Of a DNA stretch of 64,000 nt, positions 49,800 through 59,529 are shown in pieces. The notes under the pieces are model-generated. The model was not told where the DNA came from and made no database searches. It was given only the letters and a program-made list of their open reading frames with translations. The DNA is taken from positions 280,501 through 344,500 of the forward strand of contig JAOWCC010000044.1 of the NCBI GenBank assembly GCA_030867875.1, in the 5' to 3' direction. Each line of letters opens with the position of its first letter. Position 1 is the stretch's first letter. The DNA is from Actinernus sp. WN-2022 (taxonomy: Eukaryota; Cnidaria; Anthozoa; Actiniaria; Actinernidae). Position numbers and translations under genes: made by a program.

Positions 49800-52073
49800 G
49801 TTGGATTAAAGATTATTAACTGAAATGCCTGTTGGTTATCTCTAATTAAAAGCTTTACCCACATTCCCAAAACTTCAGTCTGCTCATTATATTAAAGAAC
49901 TATAAAGGGAATTGTTGGAAGCCTTTAATTTCTAGAACCAAAACCTCGGCCGTGAGAGGTTTCTTGTTTGTTTACCTTGAGAGTTGAATATTGCTTGGGT
50001 CATTATAAATTATTATGTGCTGGCGAGCGACAATGTTGCTCTCATAGTTCAGGAGTTCAGATGTCTTCAGACTTCGATAGAGGATAGTAACCCATAACTG
50101 CTCAGCCACAGTATATATATTTGCTAGTAAATCACTATATTTCGCTATAAATCAGCTTTATCACATACATACTGAGATTTACGAATGGAATCATTCATGC
50201 GAAAACCCACTTCACAATTTTCCTTAGCCAATCAGAATCGCGAAACGAATTTTTCACACGTGCGAAAAGCGTTTCGTCCAATCAGAAAACACCTGCCAAA
50301 ACATATCGGGATTTTCAAACTGGACTTGAGATCGGAGGCGCCACTTTCATTCACTACGAAAGTTGGAGGTTTTGACTTTTCTTTTAAAAATGTAATATTG
50401 ATCTGTAAACAGCCAACTAACGATGTTAAAACTTCCAAGTAAATCGAGGAGTATATTATCGACCAAGAACACAAAAATCGCAAGCTAGAGCAAAATCTTA
50501 GAGAAACAGACGTAAAATTACTTAAGAAGCGAAATTCTACCGAAAGTACTCAACAGATATTGAGATAATCTATGTGAAATCATTCTTAGTGTCAAAAGAA
50601 AATACGGCGAAGATTACGAGCTTTCAATCCTTCGTGGAGTGATTTCAACTTCCAAAGACAATCGTAAATATTCTGTGAGCAGAGAAAACCTACAAGCCGC
50701 GGAGATGTCTGGAAACTCGTAGCAAACAACTTGGAAAAAGCAGGTATACTAATCTATTGACGATGTAAACTTTATTTGTTGAATCAAAGACAGTTTCATA
50801 TTGATGTTCAAAACTATTTCAAGGCTGATGTCAGTTTAGAAAGTAAGATTATCTTTCCATTTTGATTGTATCAAGCATAAATTTTAGTCTACGTTGAGTC
50901 GGATAAGAAATGCAAAACAAAAAATTGAAAGCTACAAATGTACGTGTCCAATGACAAGACCTAAATAAAACCTGTTTCATATTAGAGAAAAATCTCAGTA
51001 TGTATATAATAAACAAATTACAAGATGGAAAGTGCTTTTGTATGGTATTTACACACTTGATTGTTTCTACAAAACTCACTCGCTCGTACCTCGCTCGTTC
51101 GTTTTGTGAAAACAAACTCGTGCGTAAATACCATACGCCATCACTTCCCATTAACTCTTTGTCGTCCGATCGTGTGTGAGCTCAATTGGTGAAATAACTG
51201 CACACATCAACAAGATGCTGGAGTTATTTGTGTAGAAGGTACGTTAAAAATTAATTCAAAAGTGGCATTAACTCTTTCGGATCCGATCGTGTGTGAGCTC
51301 AATGTGTTTTTGTCACTTTAAAGCAACGGCTTGAGTCCAAATCACCGCTCTTGGCTGTAGGGGTAAAAGACTTATAAAAAAAAACCTACCTGAGTCCCAG
51401 AGGGGGGGATCCCCTTGTGGATTTTTGTCCATTACCCAGCATGCAATCGGAGGTGGGAGCAGGAAAATGTGGTCGAGTGAAATGCAGTGCAAACATCGGC
51501 GTGGTTAACTGTCTCTTGGTGTGTTTTGTGAAAACAAACCTGCTGGTTGGAAAGAATAAACAAGGTACTGTAACGACTGAGTGGTTATTTTGTGTTTGCT
51601 CTTGATTTCAAGTGCGAATGTAAGGTTTTTTTGAGCCGATTTTCAGCTCCTCGAAATTAGTGAAAATCGAAGAAACGAAACAATCGCCAAAACAAATGGG
51701 CTTTTCTCCATAGTGAAAGAGTCGAGCGATCCCTAGCTAGCTGTTATAGCTCTGACTTTGAAGCCATACATCCCTTCGCATAATATCGCAACATCGTCTT
51801 TCCAGCATGTCTAGACGTGATGCAATAATTTTTCTAGTAACGGACTCATGCGTCTCCTATTTACAGGCTCGGACTGTAAAGAGTTAAGTAATCTCTATAT
51901 TCAGTATACCTGTATAACGCGGTACAGAGAGAGATCGCACGAGATCGGTAAACCAGCCAAAAACGCCGTCAAAATTATTTTAGTGCTGCCCTACCGATCA
52001 CGGTGTTTGCCGCTGGTATGTATTATGACCGAGAGTAAAATGAAATGTGGCATAAAACCTAAGAAACGCACCT
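49800..52073. other. Stretch without a recognisable gene
   Basis: Only short frames. TCCGATCGTGTGTGAGCTCA appears twice (about 51165 and 51282), a direct repeat about 120 bp apart. Nothing else is supportable. Confidence 0.4.
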
Positions 52074-52380
52074 CAAACAAGAGCGTCAGTTGAAATATCC
52101 TGAGCCTGTTGGAAGGCTTTCGCACGAGTGAAGTTAAATAAAACATTAAACTGCTTACATTTGAGAGATGGGACTCCAAATTTGAGAGAAATCTTGATTT
52201 TACTGTATTAAATTATGTAAATAAATTAACCTGGCATTGTTACGTGACCAGCACAGTGCAATCTGATTGGCGGTGAACCAATCTCGTTCCCAGAGCCCGC
52301 GATCTTTTGGTCAGCGCAAAATTTTGCAGCATGAAATAAAAAAAACAAGACGCATGCGCAGAAATTTTGCTGCACAGAAC
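52074..52380 (+). repeat. Dispersed repeat family D, copy 2
   Basis: Same order as 49092-49290, with an insertion after GGAAGGCTTTCGCAC. It also contains a TCGTTCCCAGAG piece like the end of the 19.1-kb MITE. Confidence 0.65.
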
Positions 52381-52396
52381 AACGGCCTGCAGATTA

Positions 52397-52618
52397 AGCG
52401 CGCGTTCGATTGACCGTATTCCGGAATAAGAATAGATGGAATAATCTCTGGAAATCACTGGTCCCGGCACATTTTGCACTATAAGCTACTAACGTTTGCT
52501 GAAATGTGATATTCAGGATACATTTAGTGTTCCAGTAACTAAAAAATCCCAACACAAGCGATTTGTAGTGATAATTCTGTGTATTCTTATTCCGGAATAT
52601 GGTCAATCGAACGCACCC
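52397..52618. mobile_element. TTA-flanked MITE, copy 2 (reverse)
   Basis: The same inverted ends as 6262-6482 (GCGTTCGATTGACCGTATTC and GGTCAATCGAACGCACCC), with TTA at 52394-52396 and 52619-52621. The interior matches the first copy in reverse (AGCGATTTGTAGTGAT). Confidence 0.85.
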
Positions 52619-52716
52619 TTAGACTCGTGCCTGCCACAGGCAGCCCGAGTAAAAACTTGATTAAACAGTAACTGAACTTGATTGTTTAAAACAAATTTTA
52701 ATTAAATTACAACTTG

Positions 52717-53237
52717 AAAACTTGATTAATGCGCAACTTGAAAACTTGTTTAATTCGCAACTTGAAATCGTGATTTATTCGCAACTTGCAAACTTGTTTA
52801 ATTCGCAACTTGAAATCGTGATTTATTCGCAACTTGCAAACTTGTTTAATTCGCAACTTGAAATCGTGATTTATTCGTAACTTGAAAACTTGTTTAATTC
52901 GCAACTTGAAATCGTGATTTATTCGCAACTTGCAAACTTGTTTAATTCGCAACTTGAAATCGTGATTTATTCGCAACTTGCAAACTTGTTTAATTCGCAA
53001 CTTGAAATCGTGATTTATTCGCAACTTGCAAACTTGTTTAATTCGCAACTTGAAATCGTGATTTATTCGCAACTTGCAAACTTGTTTAATTCGCAACTTG
53101 AAATCGTGATTTATTCGCAACTTGCAAACTTGTTTAATTCGCAACTTGAAATCGTGATTTATTCGCAACTTGCAAACTTGTTTAATTCGCAACTTGAAAT
53201 CGTGATTTATTCGCAACTTGAAAACTTGTTTAATAGC
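52717..53237. repeat. 48-bp dimeric minisatellite, ten copies
   Basis: Each 48-bp unit is a pair of 24-mers: AAATCGTGATTTATTCGCAACTTG-type and CAAACTTGTTTAATTCGCAACTTG-type (shared end TTCGCAACTTG). Ten units are nearly identical, with rare C/A changes marking individual copies. Because 48 is a multiple of three, the array stays open on both strands (190 codons on minus, 120 on plus), with a 16-residue period. Confidence 0.95.
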
Positions 53238-53289
53238 GTTGCGCACAGATGACGTCACAAAATGTAGACCCCCCGCCAAGACTCAGACA

Positions 53290-53618
53290 AATTTACCACT
53301 TTTCGCGTTAGAACTTACAAGAATTGACCAGCACTTCAGTTCGTCGTTTGACTATTCTACCAGAAATGACGGCTTTCCTGCAATATATTTCGAAAGAAAA
53401 CCTGATGATTGTACTGTCGAACAGCTTAAACGTTGGCTAAAATACAGAGGATTGAAACAAAGCGACAAACGGCGATCTTATCAAGCGAGTTTCGAGTCTG
53501 GGGAGTGGGGGTGCAAAGATGGCGTGAAATACAGTGTTTGTATGGGAATCCGATGCCAAATAATTTCCGTCAAATCGAATTTCGGAAATATTCACTGTCT
53601 GCAAACTTAAGATACCAG
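53290..53618 (+). pseudogene. SAP-domain exon, frameshifted
   Basis: The frame contains PAIYFERKPDDCTVEQLKRW, then LKYRGLKQSDKR, the first helix and turn of a SAP (DNA-binding) domain. The second SAP helix continues one base out of frame (DLIKRVSSLG near 53470-53500), showing a shift. A donor-like CAG|GTAAGA lies at 53618/53619. In anthozoans SAP exons of this type open SWIM/YqaJ-type multi-copy genes, as far as I recall; that link is tentative. A CRE-like GATGACGTCAC is just upstream (53249). Confidence 0.45.
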
Positions 53619-53937
53619 GTAAGAGATTAACTGATCAAAATGTGAGGGATGTAGTTGTACTGGGAAGCGTGCAATCGTGTTTTCAGTTTCCCATATATTT
53701 CGGCTGTAACAAGGAGTCAATGTCCGCCGGAAAATGTACAGATAAAGGTTGGAATTGGAAACTGAAAACACGATTGCACGCTTTCCACCATACCTACATC
53801 CCTCAAATTTGAATCAGTTAATCTTTTAACTGGTATCTTAAGTTTGCAGACAGTGAATATTTCCGAAATTCGATTTTACGAAAATTATTTGGCATCGGAT
53901 TCCCATACAAACACTGTATTTCGCGCCATGTTTCCCC
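53511..53937. repeat. Long inverted duplication with about 180-bp arms
   Basis: 53511-53696 and 53757-53937 are reverse complements with few differences. Matching landmarks are GTATGGGAATCCGATGCCAA and CACGATTGCACGC. The donor-like GGTAAGAG of the left arm is changed in the right arm (CAGTTAAAAG). The spacer is about 60 bp. Both arms encode the same peptide YGNPMPNNF in one frame. Confidence 0.85.
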
Positions 53938-54268
53938 GGCTCCTACAAGCCTAGAGTGGTCAGTGGAAATTATCTTGGACTGGCCTATTCGTTGCCGTAA
54001 ACCACGTTTAATATAGTCAAGCTCTAACTGAATCCCAAACTTATCTTTTCCCATTGAATATCGTTGTAAGACTTCACCTAAACTTTGAAAAGTCAGGTTT
54101 TCCGTAAGAGATTCATCGGCGAATGCGAATATTGACTATATTGTAGCCAGCAAGTAACTTAATATTTGAAATTCTTTAAAATTAAATTCATCGGAGACCA
54201 AAGCTAATGTAATGGGTGGAAAATAGATACCAACTGTGCAAGATTTTGAACAGACTAACAAAAGTACG

Positions 54269-54402
54269 AGTAGTATAGGCGGAGTCAAAATTATACCACT
54301 TTTTCTTGCACAAGAAAACTCAAAAAGTGAATTCGGAAATTCACTTTTTGAGTTTTCTTGCACAACAAAAAGTTGTATAATTTTGACTCCGCCTATACTA
54401 CT
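54269..54402. repeat. 134-bp near-perfect palindrome beside the Polinton-like element
   Basis: The arms 54269-54333 and 54338-54402 (65 bp each) differ at only about four positions around a 4-base loop. The outer end reads AGTAGTATAGGCGGAGTCAA. It lies 184 bp before the polymerase start. It could be a MITE or part of the terminal inverted repeat of the large element. Confidence 0.85.
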
Positions 54403-54440
54403 GGGGTAACTAAGGGTCAGCCAAATCGTCACTAGACATT

Positions 54441-54585
54441 CTTACACATAAAAATCCAAAGTGAGAATCCTATTAGAGATATGATTACATATAGTTATAT
54501 CGCCGCAACATCCTTACACCAAAAAAAAAATCCAAATCGAGTATCTGTTAAAGCTATCCTAACACATAGTTATATCGAAGGGAGA
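54441..54585 (+). promoter_or_regulatory. Duplicated leader with TATAGTTATAT motifs ahead of the polymerase
   Basis: Two copies of a unit of about 73 bp lie in tandem: CTTACACATAAAAATCCAAA to AGTTATATCGCCG, then CTTACACCAAAA to AGTTATATCGAAG. Each ends with an AT-rich motif, TATAGTTATAT (54490-54500) and CATAGTTATAT (54565-54575). The same 11-mer occurs just before the capsid gene (62934 to 62924, minus strand). Confidence 0.55.
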
Positions 54586-57500
54586 ATGGTGAGACCACGT
54601 AGTGAACCACTTCTACGGAGTCTAGCTCGAGAGGCAGGTGCTATTCTCGATGAGAGAGATGGAATGCTCGAGGGAATGGAGATAGGCCGCCGTACTATTC
54701 GATGGCGCTTCTTTCAAGGTGTGGCAGGAGATTTGACCCCTAGGATCATGGAAAAGTTAGTTGCAAAGGTAACCACCAGCTTCTACCTTCGCTACAGCTA
54801 CACCTATCGCATTCGCAATGTCAACGACGGGCGTGTGATGCTATTCTCCAAGACTGTCCCAGGCTCTCCATGGGTGAACATCCTAGGAGATGCAGAAGAG
54901 TGGATCAATAGCATGGAGACAGCTCGTTTGAATCCCGACAACATCAATCGACCAAATACCCAATGGGCCTTCGTTCGTTGGATATATGTGGATGTCAAGG
55001 TCGTGATCGATCGTCAGCTTCTGTTGGGAACAGGTCCACTGCCCCAATGGCTTCGCCATAAGAAAGGAATGCTTGCCCTTGATCGATATGGCGACAACCT
55101 ATGTCTTTGGCGCTGCCTTGCCATGCATGAAGGAGCAAGAGTAGATAGGTGTTGCGTCAAAGCTCGAAAACTTGCCCAGGACTTCTATCGCCTGACAGCG
55201 CTCACACAAGACGTTCCCAGAACTTCCTTAGACCAGCTGGAGGAAGTCGAGTTGCACTTTGGAATCGGTATTCGGGTGTACGAACCTACGGAGGATGGCG
55301 CTTGGCATCTGATGCGACATGCAGCTCACTACAAGCATACGATAACGATTGGGATATACGAAGGACATGCTTTCTACATCAAGAACATCAACAAGCTAGG
55401 GAGTGTCTACGTATGCAACGATTGTAAGCAACGGTTCACAAAAGCCTCGAACCTTCAACGCCATGCAAATCGTTGCAGTCGTGGAGAAACAAAGATAGTT
55501 TGCCCCGGAAAAGTGATCAAGGCACCTCAGTCGGCATACGAAAAAGCCTTCTGGCCAGAGAGCACAGCCAGCAAAGTCGCTCTATGCTGGTTGGAACGCG
55601 AAACCGAAAGGATTGGGCAACACATTCATCATGCAGCTTGTGGACATGGTGGAGAGCATTGGATCGAAGGAGCGCCGGTTGACGGCTACGAACCTCTTTC
55701 GAAAACCATCTTCCAATTTCATGGATGCTATTTCCATGGCTGCCCGAAATGCTTCCCTAGGGAAAGGAGGCTCTATCTCAAGACCTGCGAAAGAACGGAG
55801 AGTCTACGTGAGGCAGGTTATGTAGTAGTGGAGGCTTGGGGTTGCTCTACAAAGAAGAAAAACAAGCCGGTTCCAACTCCAACGCAAACCGTCTATCCAC
55901 ATGCCATAGTTTACGATTTCGAAGCCTATCTCGACACGACAAAAGGAAGACAACCAACAGATCACCTGAACATCGAAAACGTCCATGTCCCAATATCAGT
56001 ATCAATTGCCGACACGTACAATCGAAAGCCAACCCACATCTGTCGACGCAATCCAAAAGAACTCATAGCTGCCTTCGTCGAAGAACTCCAGCAAAGAGCA
56101 CAGGCAATCCAAGTAGCTATGGCAAGATGGTACCGGCTCGATAAGCCCAAATTCTCCTTCGACACCCTACCAAAGAAACAACAAGCGAAGATCGACGAAT
56201 GGATCAGCCAAGTTCCAGTAGTGGGATTCAACTCTGGCAGGTACGATCTCAATCTGATCAGGGAGCACTTCGTAGGAATCATTGCCGACACCTGTTCGAA
56301 GATCCGGGTAGCAAAGAAAGCCAACACCACTATGTTTCTCTTGACTCCCGATTTCCGTTTCCTCGATGTGATGAACTACCTTGGACCTGGAACTTCCTAC
56401 GAACGTTGGATCACTGCATATGGATGCGAGTTGCAAAAGAGTTTCTTCCCATATGAGTGGTTCGACTCTCCCGACAAGTTGGATCACGTTGGATTACCAG
56501 ATTATCAAGAGTGGGGTTCGAAGTTGAAAAGAGAACACCTACTATCTAGGTCAGAGTTCGAAGACTGCAAGCGCACCTTTCTCGACAAGGGAATGGAGAC
56601 CTTTGCAGACTGGCTACGATACTACAACAACCTAGATGTAGTTCCATTCCTAGAGGCACTCGAAAAGATGCGAGATTTCTATCACGAGAAAGGAGTAGAC
56701 ATGCTGAAAGATGCAGTGTCCATCCCAGGAGTCTCGCTACAGTTCCTGCTTCGAGGTAGTGTAGAAAGGGGAGCTGAGATGTACGCTCCAAGTAAGGAAG
56801 CCTACCACATGCTGAAAGACGCTGTCGTGGGAGGTCCAAGCATAGTGTTCACCAGACGCCACGAAGCAGGAGTGACTAAGATTCGTAGTCATCAGGGAGG
56901 AACTAAGATTTGTCGTAAGATTCTTGGATACGATGCCAACGCCCTATATCTTTCCACGATGGAATTCGAAATGCCTTGTGGAAAAGAAACGGTTGTGCAC
57001 TATGACGATCCAGGTCCAGCCACCGAAGGATTCGTTGAATGTCTACGTGGTGGAACGTGGTTTGGATATGCAGAAGTAGACATCGAGATACCAAAGAAAT
57101 TGTGGAAGGAATTTGAGGAGATGCCCCCCTTCTTCTACAACAAGAAAATCCCCAAGGAAGCAATTCCTCCACAAATGTTGGCCTACCTTGAGAAGACTGG
57201 TAGAAAGCGCAGTGAGGAAAAGAAGCTAGTTGGGAGTCTCTCTGGAAAGAAGTTGCTACTCTATGCTCCTCTTCTACTTTGGTATCTAGACCATGGCGCA
57301 GTGATCACTGCTGTCTACCGCACGATAGACTACGAACCCAAAGAAATCTTCGGATGGTTCGTGGACCAAGTCACCGAGGCGCGACGCATGGGAGACGTAG
57401 ACAAAAGTAAAGCTTTGCTGGCAGATGTGTTCAAGCTACTAGGAAACAGCGCCTATGGAAAGTTGCTCGAAGACTTGGGACGCCAAACAAATGTCACCTA

Positions 57501-58176
57501 TACAAAAGACGAGAAGATTGTGGACAAAGCTTTGCGAAGTGTTTGGTTCGAAGACCTGGAAGAGATTGGCGAGGCATACGAACTCGAGAGTAGGAAGGAC
57601 CAGATCCGAATCAAACGCCCTTTCCAAGTAGGTATCGCTGTGTACCAGCTCGCAAAGCTGCGTATGCTTGAGTTCTACTACGACTTCCTCGACAAGTACA
57701 TCGATCGCAAGGATTTCGAATATATACAGATGGACACGGACAGTGCGTACATTACCATCTCTGGAAACAGCATAGATGAAGTTGTACGACCGGAACTACG
57801 AGAGGATTTCGAAGCCGAAAGGAAGGAATGGCTAGCTTGGGACAAGTGGAGCAGTCGTACCCCAGGACTCTTCAAACTCGAATTCGAAGGCCAGCGCGCC
57901 ATTGCACTATGCTCGAAAGCCTACTACGTCGATACGGGTGGTAGCAAGAAGTATTCCGTCAAAGGTATGTCTAGGCGGCACAACGACATTTCGTGGGAAC
58001 GATTCGAAGCAGCCCTCCAGGGTAGTATCGACACGGCGAAGAACCGAGGCTTCCGCCTATTGCCAGAAGGTATAGCAACCTACGAACAATGGAAACTTGG
58101 GCTATCGGCTTACTACGACAAAAGACGCGTTCTTCCCGATGGAATCCACACCGAGCCAATAGAGTACGCTGTCTAG
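54586..58176 (+). CDS. polB: Family B DNA polymerase, protein-primed type (Polinton)
   Basis: 1196 residues from ATG 54586. The frame is open from ATG 54481, but those 35 codons lie in a tandem-duplicated leader, so I prefer the ATG in GGGAGAATGG. Order of parts: a conserved Cys/His-type block GDNLCLWRCLAMHEG (about 168-182) seen in cnidarian Polinton polymerases and weakly OTU-like; a C2H2 finger CNDCKQRF...LQRHANRC (about 277-298); an endonuclease-like block with FQFHGCYFHGCPKCF (about 379-393); the 3'-5' exonuclease motifs DFEAY, FNSGRYDLNL and YNNLDV (about 444, 547, 680); then polymerase motifs A (YDANALYLS), B (KLLGNSAYG), C (QMDTDSAY) and SKAYY. All catalytic acids are present. It should copy the linear element from a terminal protein primer. 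The stop codon interlocks with that of the integrase. Confidence 0.95.
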   Translation: MVRPRSEPLLRSLAREAGAILDERDGMLEGMEIGRRTIRWRFFQGVAGDLTPRIMEKLVAKVTTSFYLRYSYTYRIRNVNDGRVMLFSKTVPGSPWVNILGDAEEWINSMETARLNPDNINRPNTQWAFVRWIYVDVKVVIDRQLLLGTGPLPQWLRHKKGMLALDRYGDNLCLWRCLAMHEGARVDRCCVKARKLAQDFYRLTALTQDVPRTSLDQLEEVELHFGIGIRVYEPTEDGAWHLMRHAAHYKHTITIGIYEGHAFYIKNINKLGSVYVCNDCKQRFTKASNLQRHANRCSRGETKIVCPGKVIKAPQSAYEKAFWPESTASKVALCWLERETERIGQHIHHAACGHGGEHWIEGAPVDGYEPLSKTIFQFHGCYFHGCPKCFPRERRLYLKTCERTESLREAGYVVVEAWGCSTKKKNKPVPTPTQTVYPHAIVYDFEAYLDTTKGRQPTDHLNIENVHVPISVSIADTYNRKPTHICRRNPKELIAAFVEELQQRAQAIQVAMARWYRLDKPKFSFDTLPKKQQAKIDEWISQVPVVGFNSGRYDLNLIREHFVGIIADTCSKIRVAKKANTTMFLLTPDFRFLDVMNYLGPGTSYERWITAYGCELQKSFFPYEWFDSPDKLDHVGLPDYQEWGSKLKREHLLSRSEFEDCKRTFLDKGMETFADWLRYYNNLDVVPFLEALEKMRDFYHEKGVDMLKDAVSIPGVSLQFLLRGSVERGAEMYAPSKEAYHMLKDAVVGGPSIVFTRRHEAGVTKIRSHQGGTKICRKILGYDANALYLSTMEFEMPCGKETVVHYDDPGPATEGFVECLRGGTWFGYAEVDIEIPKKLWKEFEEMPPFFYNKKIPKEAIPPQMLAYLEKTGRKRSEEKKLVGSLSGKKLLLYAPLLLWYLDHGAVITAVYRTIDYEPKEIFGWFVDQVTEARRMGDVDKSKALLADVFKLLGNSAYGKLLEDLGRQTNVTYTKDEKIVDKALRSVWFEDLEEIGEAYELESRKDQIRIKRPFQVGIAVYQLAKLRMLEFYYDFLDKYIDRKDFEYIQMDTDSAYITISGNSIDEVVRPELREDFEAERKEWLAWDKWSSRTPGLFKLEFEGQRAIALCSKAYYVDTGGSKKYSVKGMSRRHNDISWERFEAALQGSIDTAKNRGFRLLPEGIATYEQWKLGLSAYYDKRRVLPDGIHTEPIEYAV

Positions 58177-59237
58177 CGTCTGGGTACAAACAGAATTCCT
58201 TTTGGTGGTAGTTCCGTATCCCTAGGAACGACTTGTAGCTCTTCACGAACGAATCCACGTTTGGGTGCATTCTTCTCCCCTTCTCGCTTCGCAAGGTAGT
58301 AAAGCACAGGCTGTCCCGAAGATACTACGCTTCGCGAAATGGTGTATATCTGCAAACTCCACACAGGATCAGTAGCTCTACGTTTTTCACCTCCTTCCAA
58401 TTCTCCTGGTGCGTAAAGATATCGAACTAGAACGTCGAATGGTAGGCGCTCTTCTCTCAATCCAACGGTGCGCGAATACGTAGGAGTCTTCAGATCTACT
58501 TGTTGCATCACTACAGAATTCGAAGGCTCCTTTCCTGTAAGTCGAGTCACCTCACTGTTCATGGCTTTGATAACCATTGGTAAACGAACTACCCATTCTC
58601 TACTACGCTCATCTGATCCTTCCGAAGTAAGTACCATCTCTTGTGCATACTGATACCCAAACAATCTCTCGGCTAGAGTTCTATTTGCTCGTTCGACGAA
58701 GCCTTGCGCTCTATGATTACCAGCCTCACCTCGTTGAACTTTCGTACCATGTAGTTCTAGAGTTTCAGACATACGTCCCATGAATTCTCTACCAGGATCT
58801 ACTTGCAACGTCTTTGCCCATTCTAGTGGACTACGTTTATAGATTCGTTCGAATGCCGCAGAAACTTCACCACTATCTTTAGATGCCAAAGGTTCGGCTT
58901 CTTTGTATCGAGAAGCTACGTCGATTACTACCAATGCGTACTTGTATAGCTTTCGCCCACGTCCAGGTCGATCGTGTGGTAAGAATATCAAATCAGCTTG
59001 GTGGACTTCATTTGGTTTCGATACAGTCCAATGTGGTCGTGGAATGTGTTTTGGTGGTGGTAGATATACTTGCCATATAGATTGCTTTTCCAACCAACTC
59101 CTAGCTACGTCTTCTGATGCTTTCGCTGCTACCGATAGCTTGTCAATTGCAGCGTGACCTTTCCAATATCCCGTAGGACCATAGAAGACATTCGCAAGTT
59201 TAGAATCCATCATACATCTATGCATTCTAACCTTCAA
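58173..59237 (-). CDS. int: Retrovirus-like integrase (rve family) of the Polinton
   Basis: 354 residues if ATG 59237 is used; MMDSKLANVF at residues 9-18 is an alternative start that drops a basic N-terminus. An N-terminal helical region (GYWKGHAAIDKLSVAAK, WLEKQSIWQVYLP) precedes the catalytic core: D82 in HQADLIFLP, D147 in LQVDPGREF and E182 in FVERANRTLAERLF, a D,D-35-E arrangement. The C-terminus ends with a YYLAKR and GFVREELQVVPRDTELPP block shared by Polinton integrases. It joins element ends to host DNA, typically with 6-bp target duplications. It is convergent with the polymerase, with no spacer. The frame is undamaged. Confidence 0.93.
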   Translation of the reverse strand: MKVRMHRCMMDSKLANVFYGPTGYWKGHAAIDKLSVAAKASEDVARSWLEKQSIWQVYLPPPKHIPRPHWTVSKPNEVHQADLIFLPHDRPGRGRKLYKYALVVIDVASRYKEAEPLASKDSGEVSAAFERIYKRSPLEWAKTLQVDPGREFMGRMSETLELHGTKVQRGEAGNHRAQGFVERANRTLAERLFGYQYAQEMVLTSEGSDERSREWVVRLPMVIKAMNSEVTRLTGKEPSNSVVMQQVDLKTPTYSRTVGLREERLPFDVLVRYLYAPGELEGGEKRRATDPVWSLQIYTISRSVVSSGQPVLYYLAKREGEKNAPKRGFVREELQVVPRDTELPPKGILFVPRR

Positions 59238-59245
59238 CAGATGAA

Positions 59246-59310
59246 AAAAAAAAAAAAAAAAAGAAAGGAATAAGAACCAGGCCTCATTCCTTCCTTTTTT
59301 TTTTTTCGTC
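59246..59310. terminator. A/T-tract hairpin between integrase and the small-gene block
   Basis: An A18-GAAAGGAATAAG arm faces CTCATTCCTTCC-T12 across an 8-base loop. It lies upstream of the integrase start and downstream of the other leftward genes. It could end their transcripts, or it may have a role in replication; the function is inferred from form and place only. Confidence 0.45.
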
Positions 59311-59520
59311 TTTTTTAGTAGTAACCTAGTAGTAGCTTAGTAGTAGCTTAAGTAGCTTAGTAGTAGCTTAGTAGTAGCTTTGTAGTAGCTTAAGTAGCTT
59401 ACTAGTAGCTTACTAGTAGCTTACTAGTAGCTTAGTAGTAGCTTACTAGTAGCTTACTAGTAGCTTACTAGTAGCTTACTAGTAACTTAGTAGTAGCTTA
59501 GTAGTAGCTTAGTAGTACCT
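59311..59520. repeat. 12-bp tandem array AGTAGCTTACTA / AGTAGCTTAGTA
   Basis: About 17 copies of a 12-bp unit, with two shortened units (AGTAGCTTA). Central copies carry ACTAGT and outer ones AGTAGT, a sign of local spread. It fills the gap between the integrase and the 142-residue protein gene, the only long non-coding gap in the element. Confidence 0.9.
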
Positions 59521-59529
59521 AGTACGTTT

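Noticed and set aside
52707..53279. 190- and 120-codon frames over the 48-bp array as real proteins
   Set aside because: They exist on both strands purely because the repeat length is a multiple of three and lacks stops; no domain or promoter evidence.
54481..54585. Polymerase start at ATG 54481
   Set aside because: These 35 codons fall in a tandem-duplicated, AT-rich leader; the ATG at 54586 has a better context and begins normal protein composition.
55149..57172. Several frames inside the polymerase gene, both strands
   Set aside because: Shadows of the polymerase reading frame; they lack domains and independent starts.
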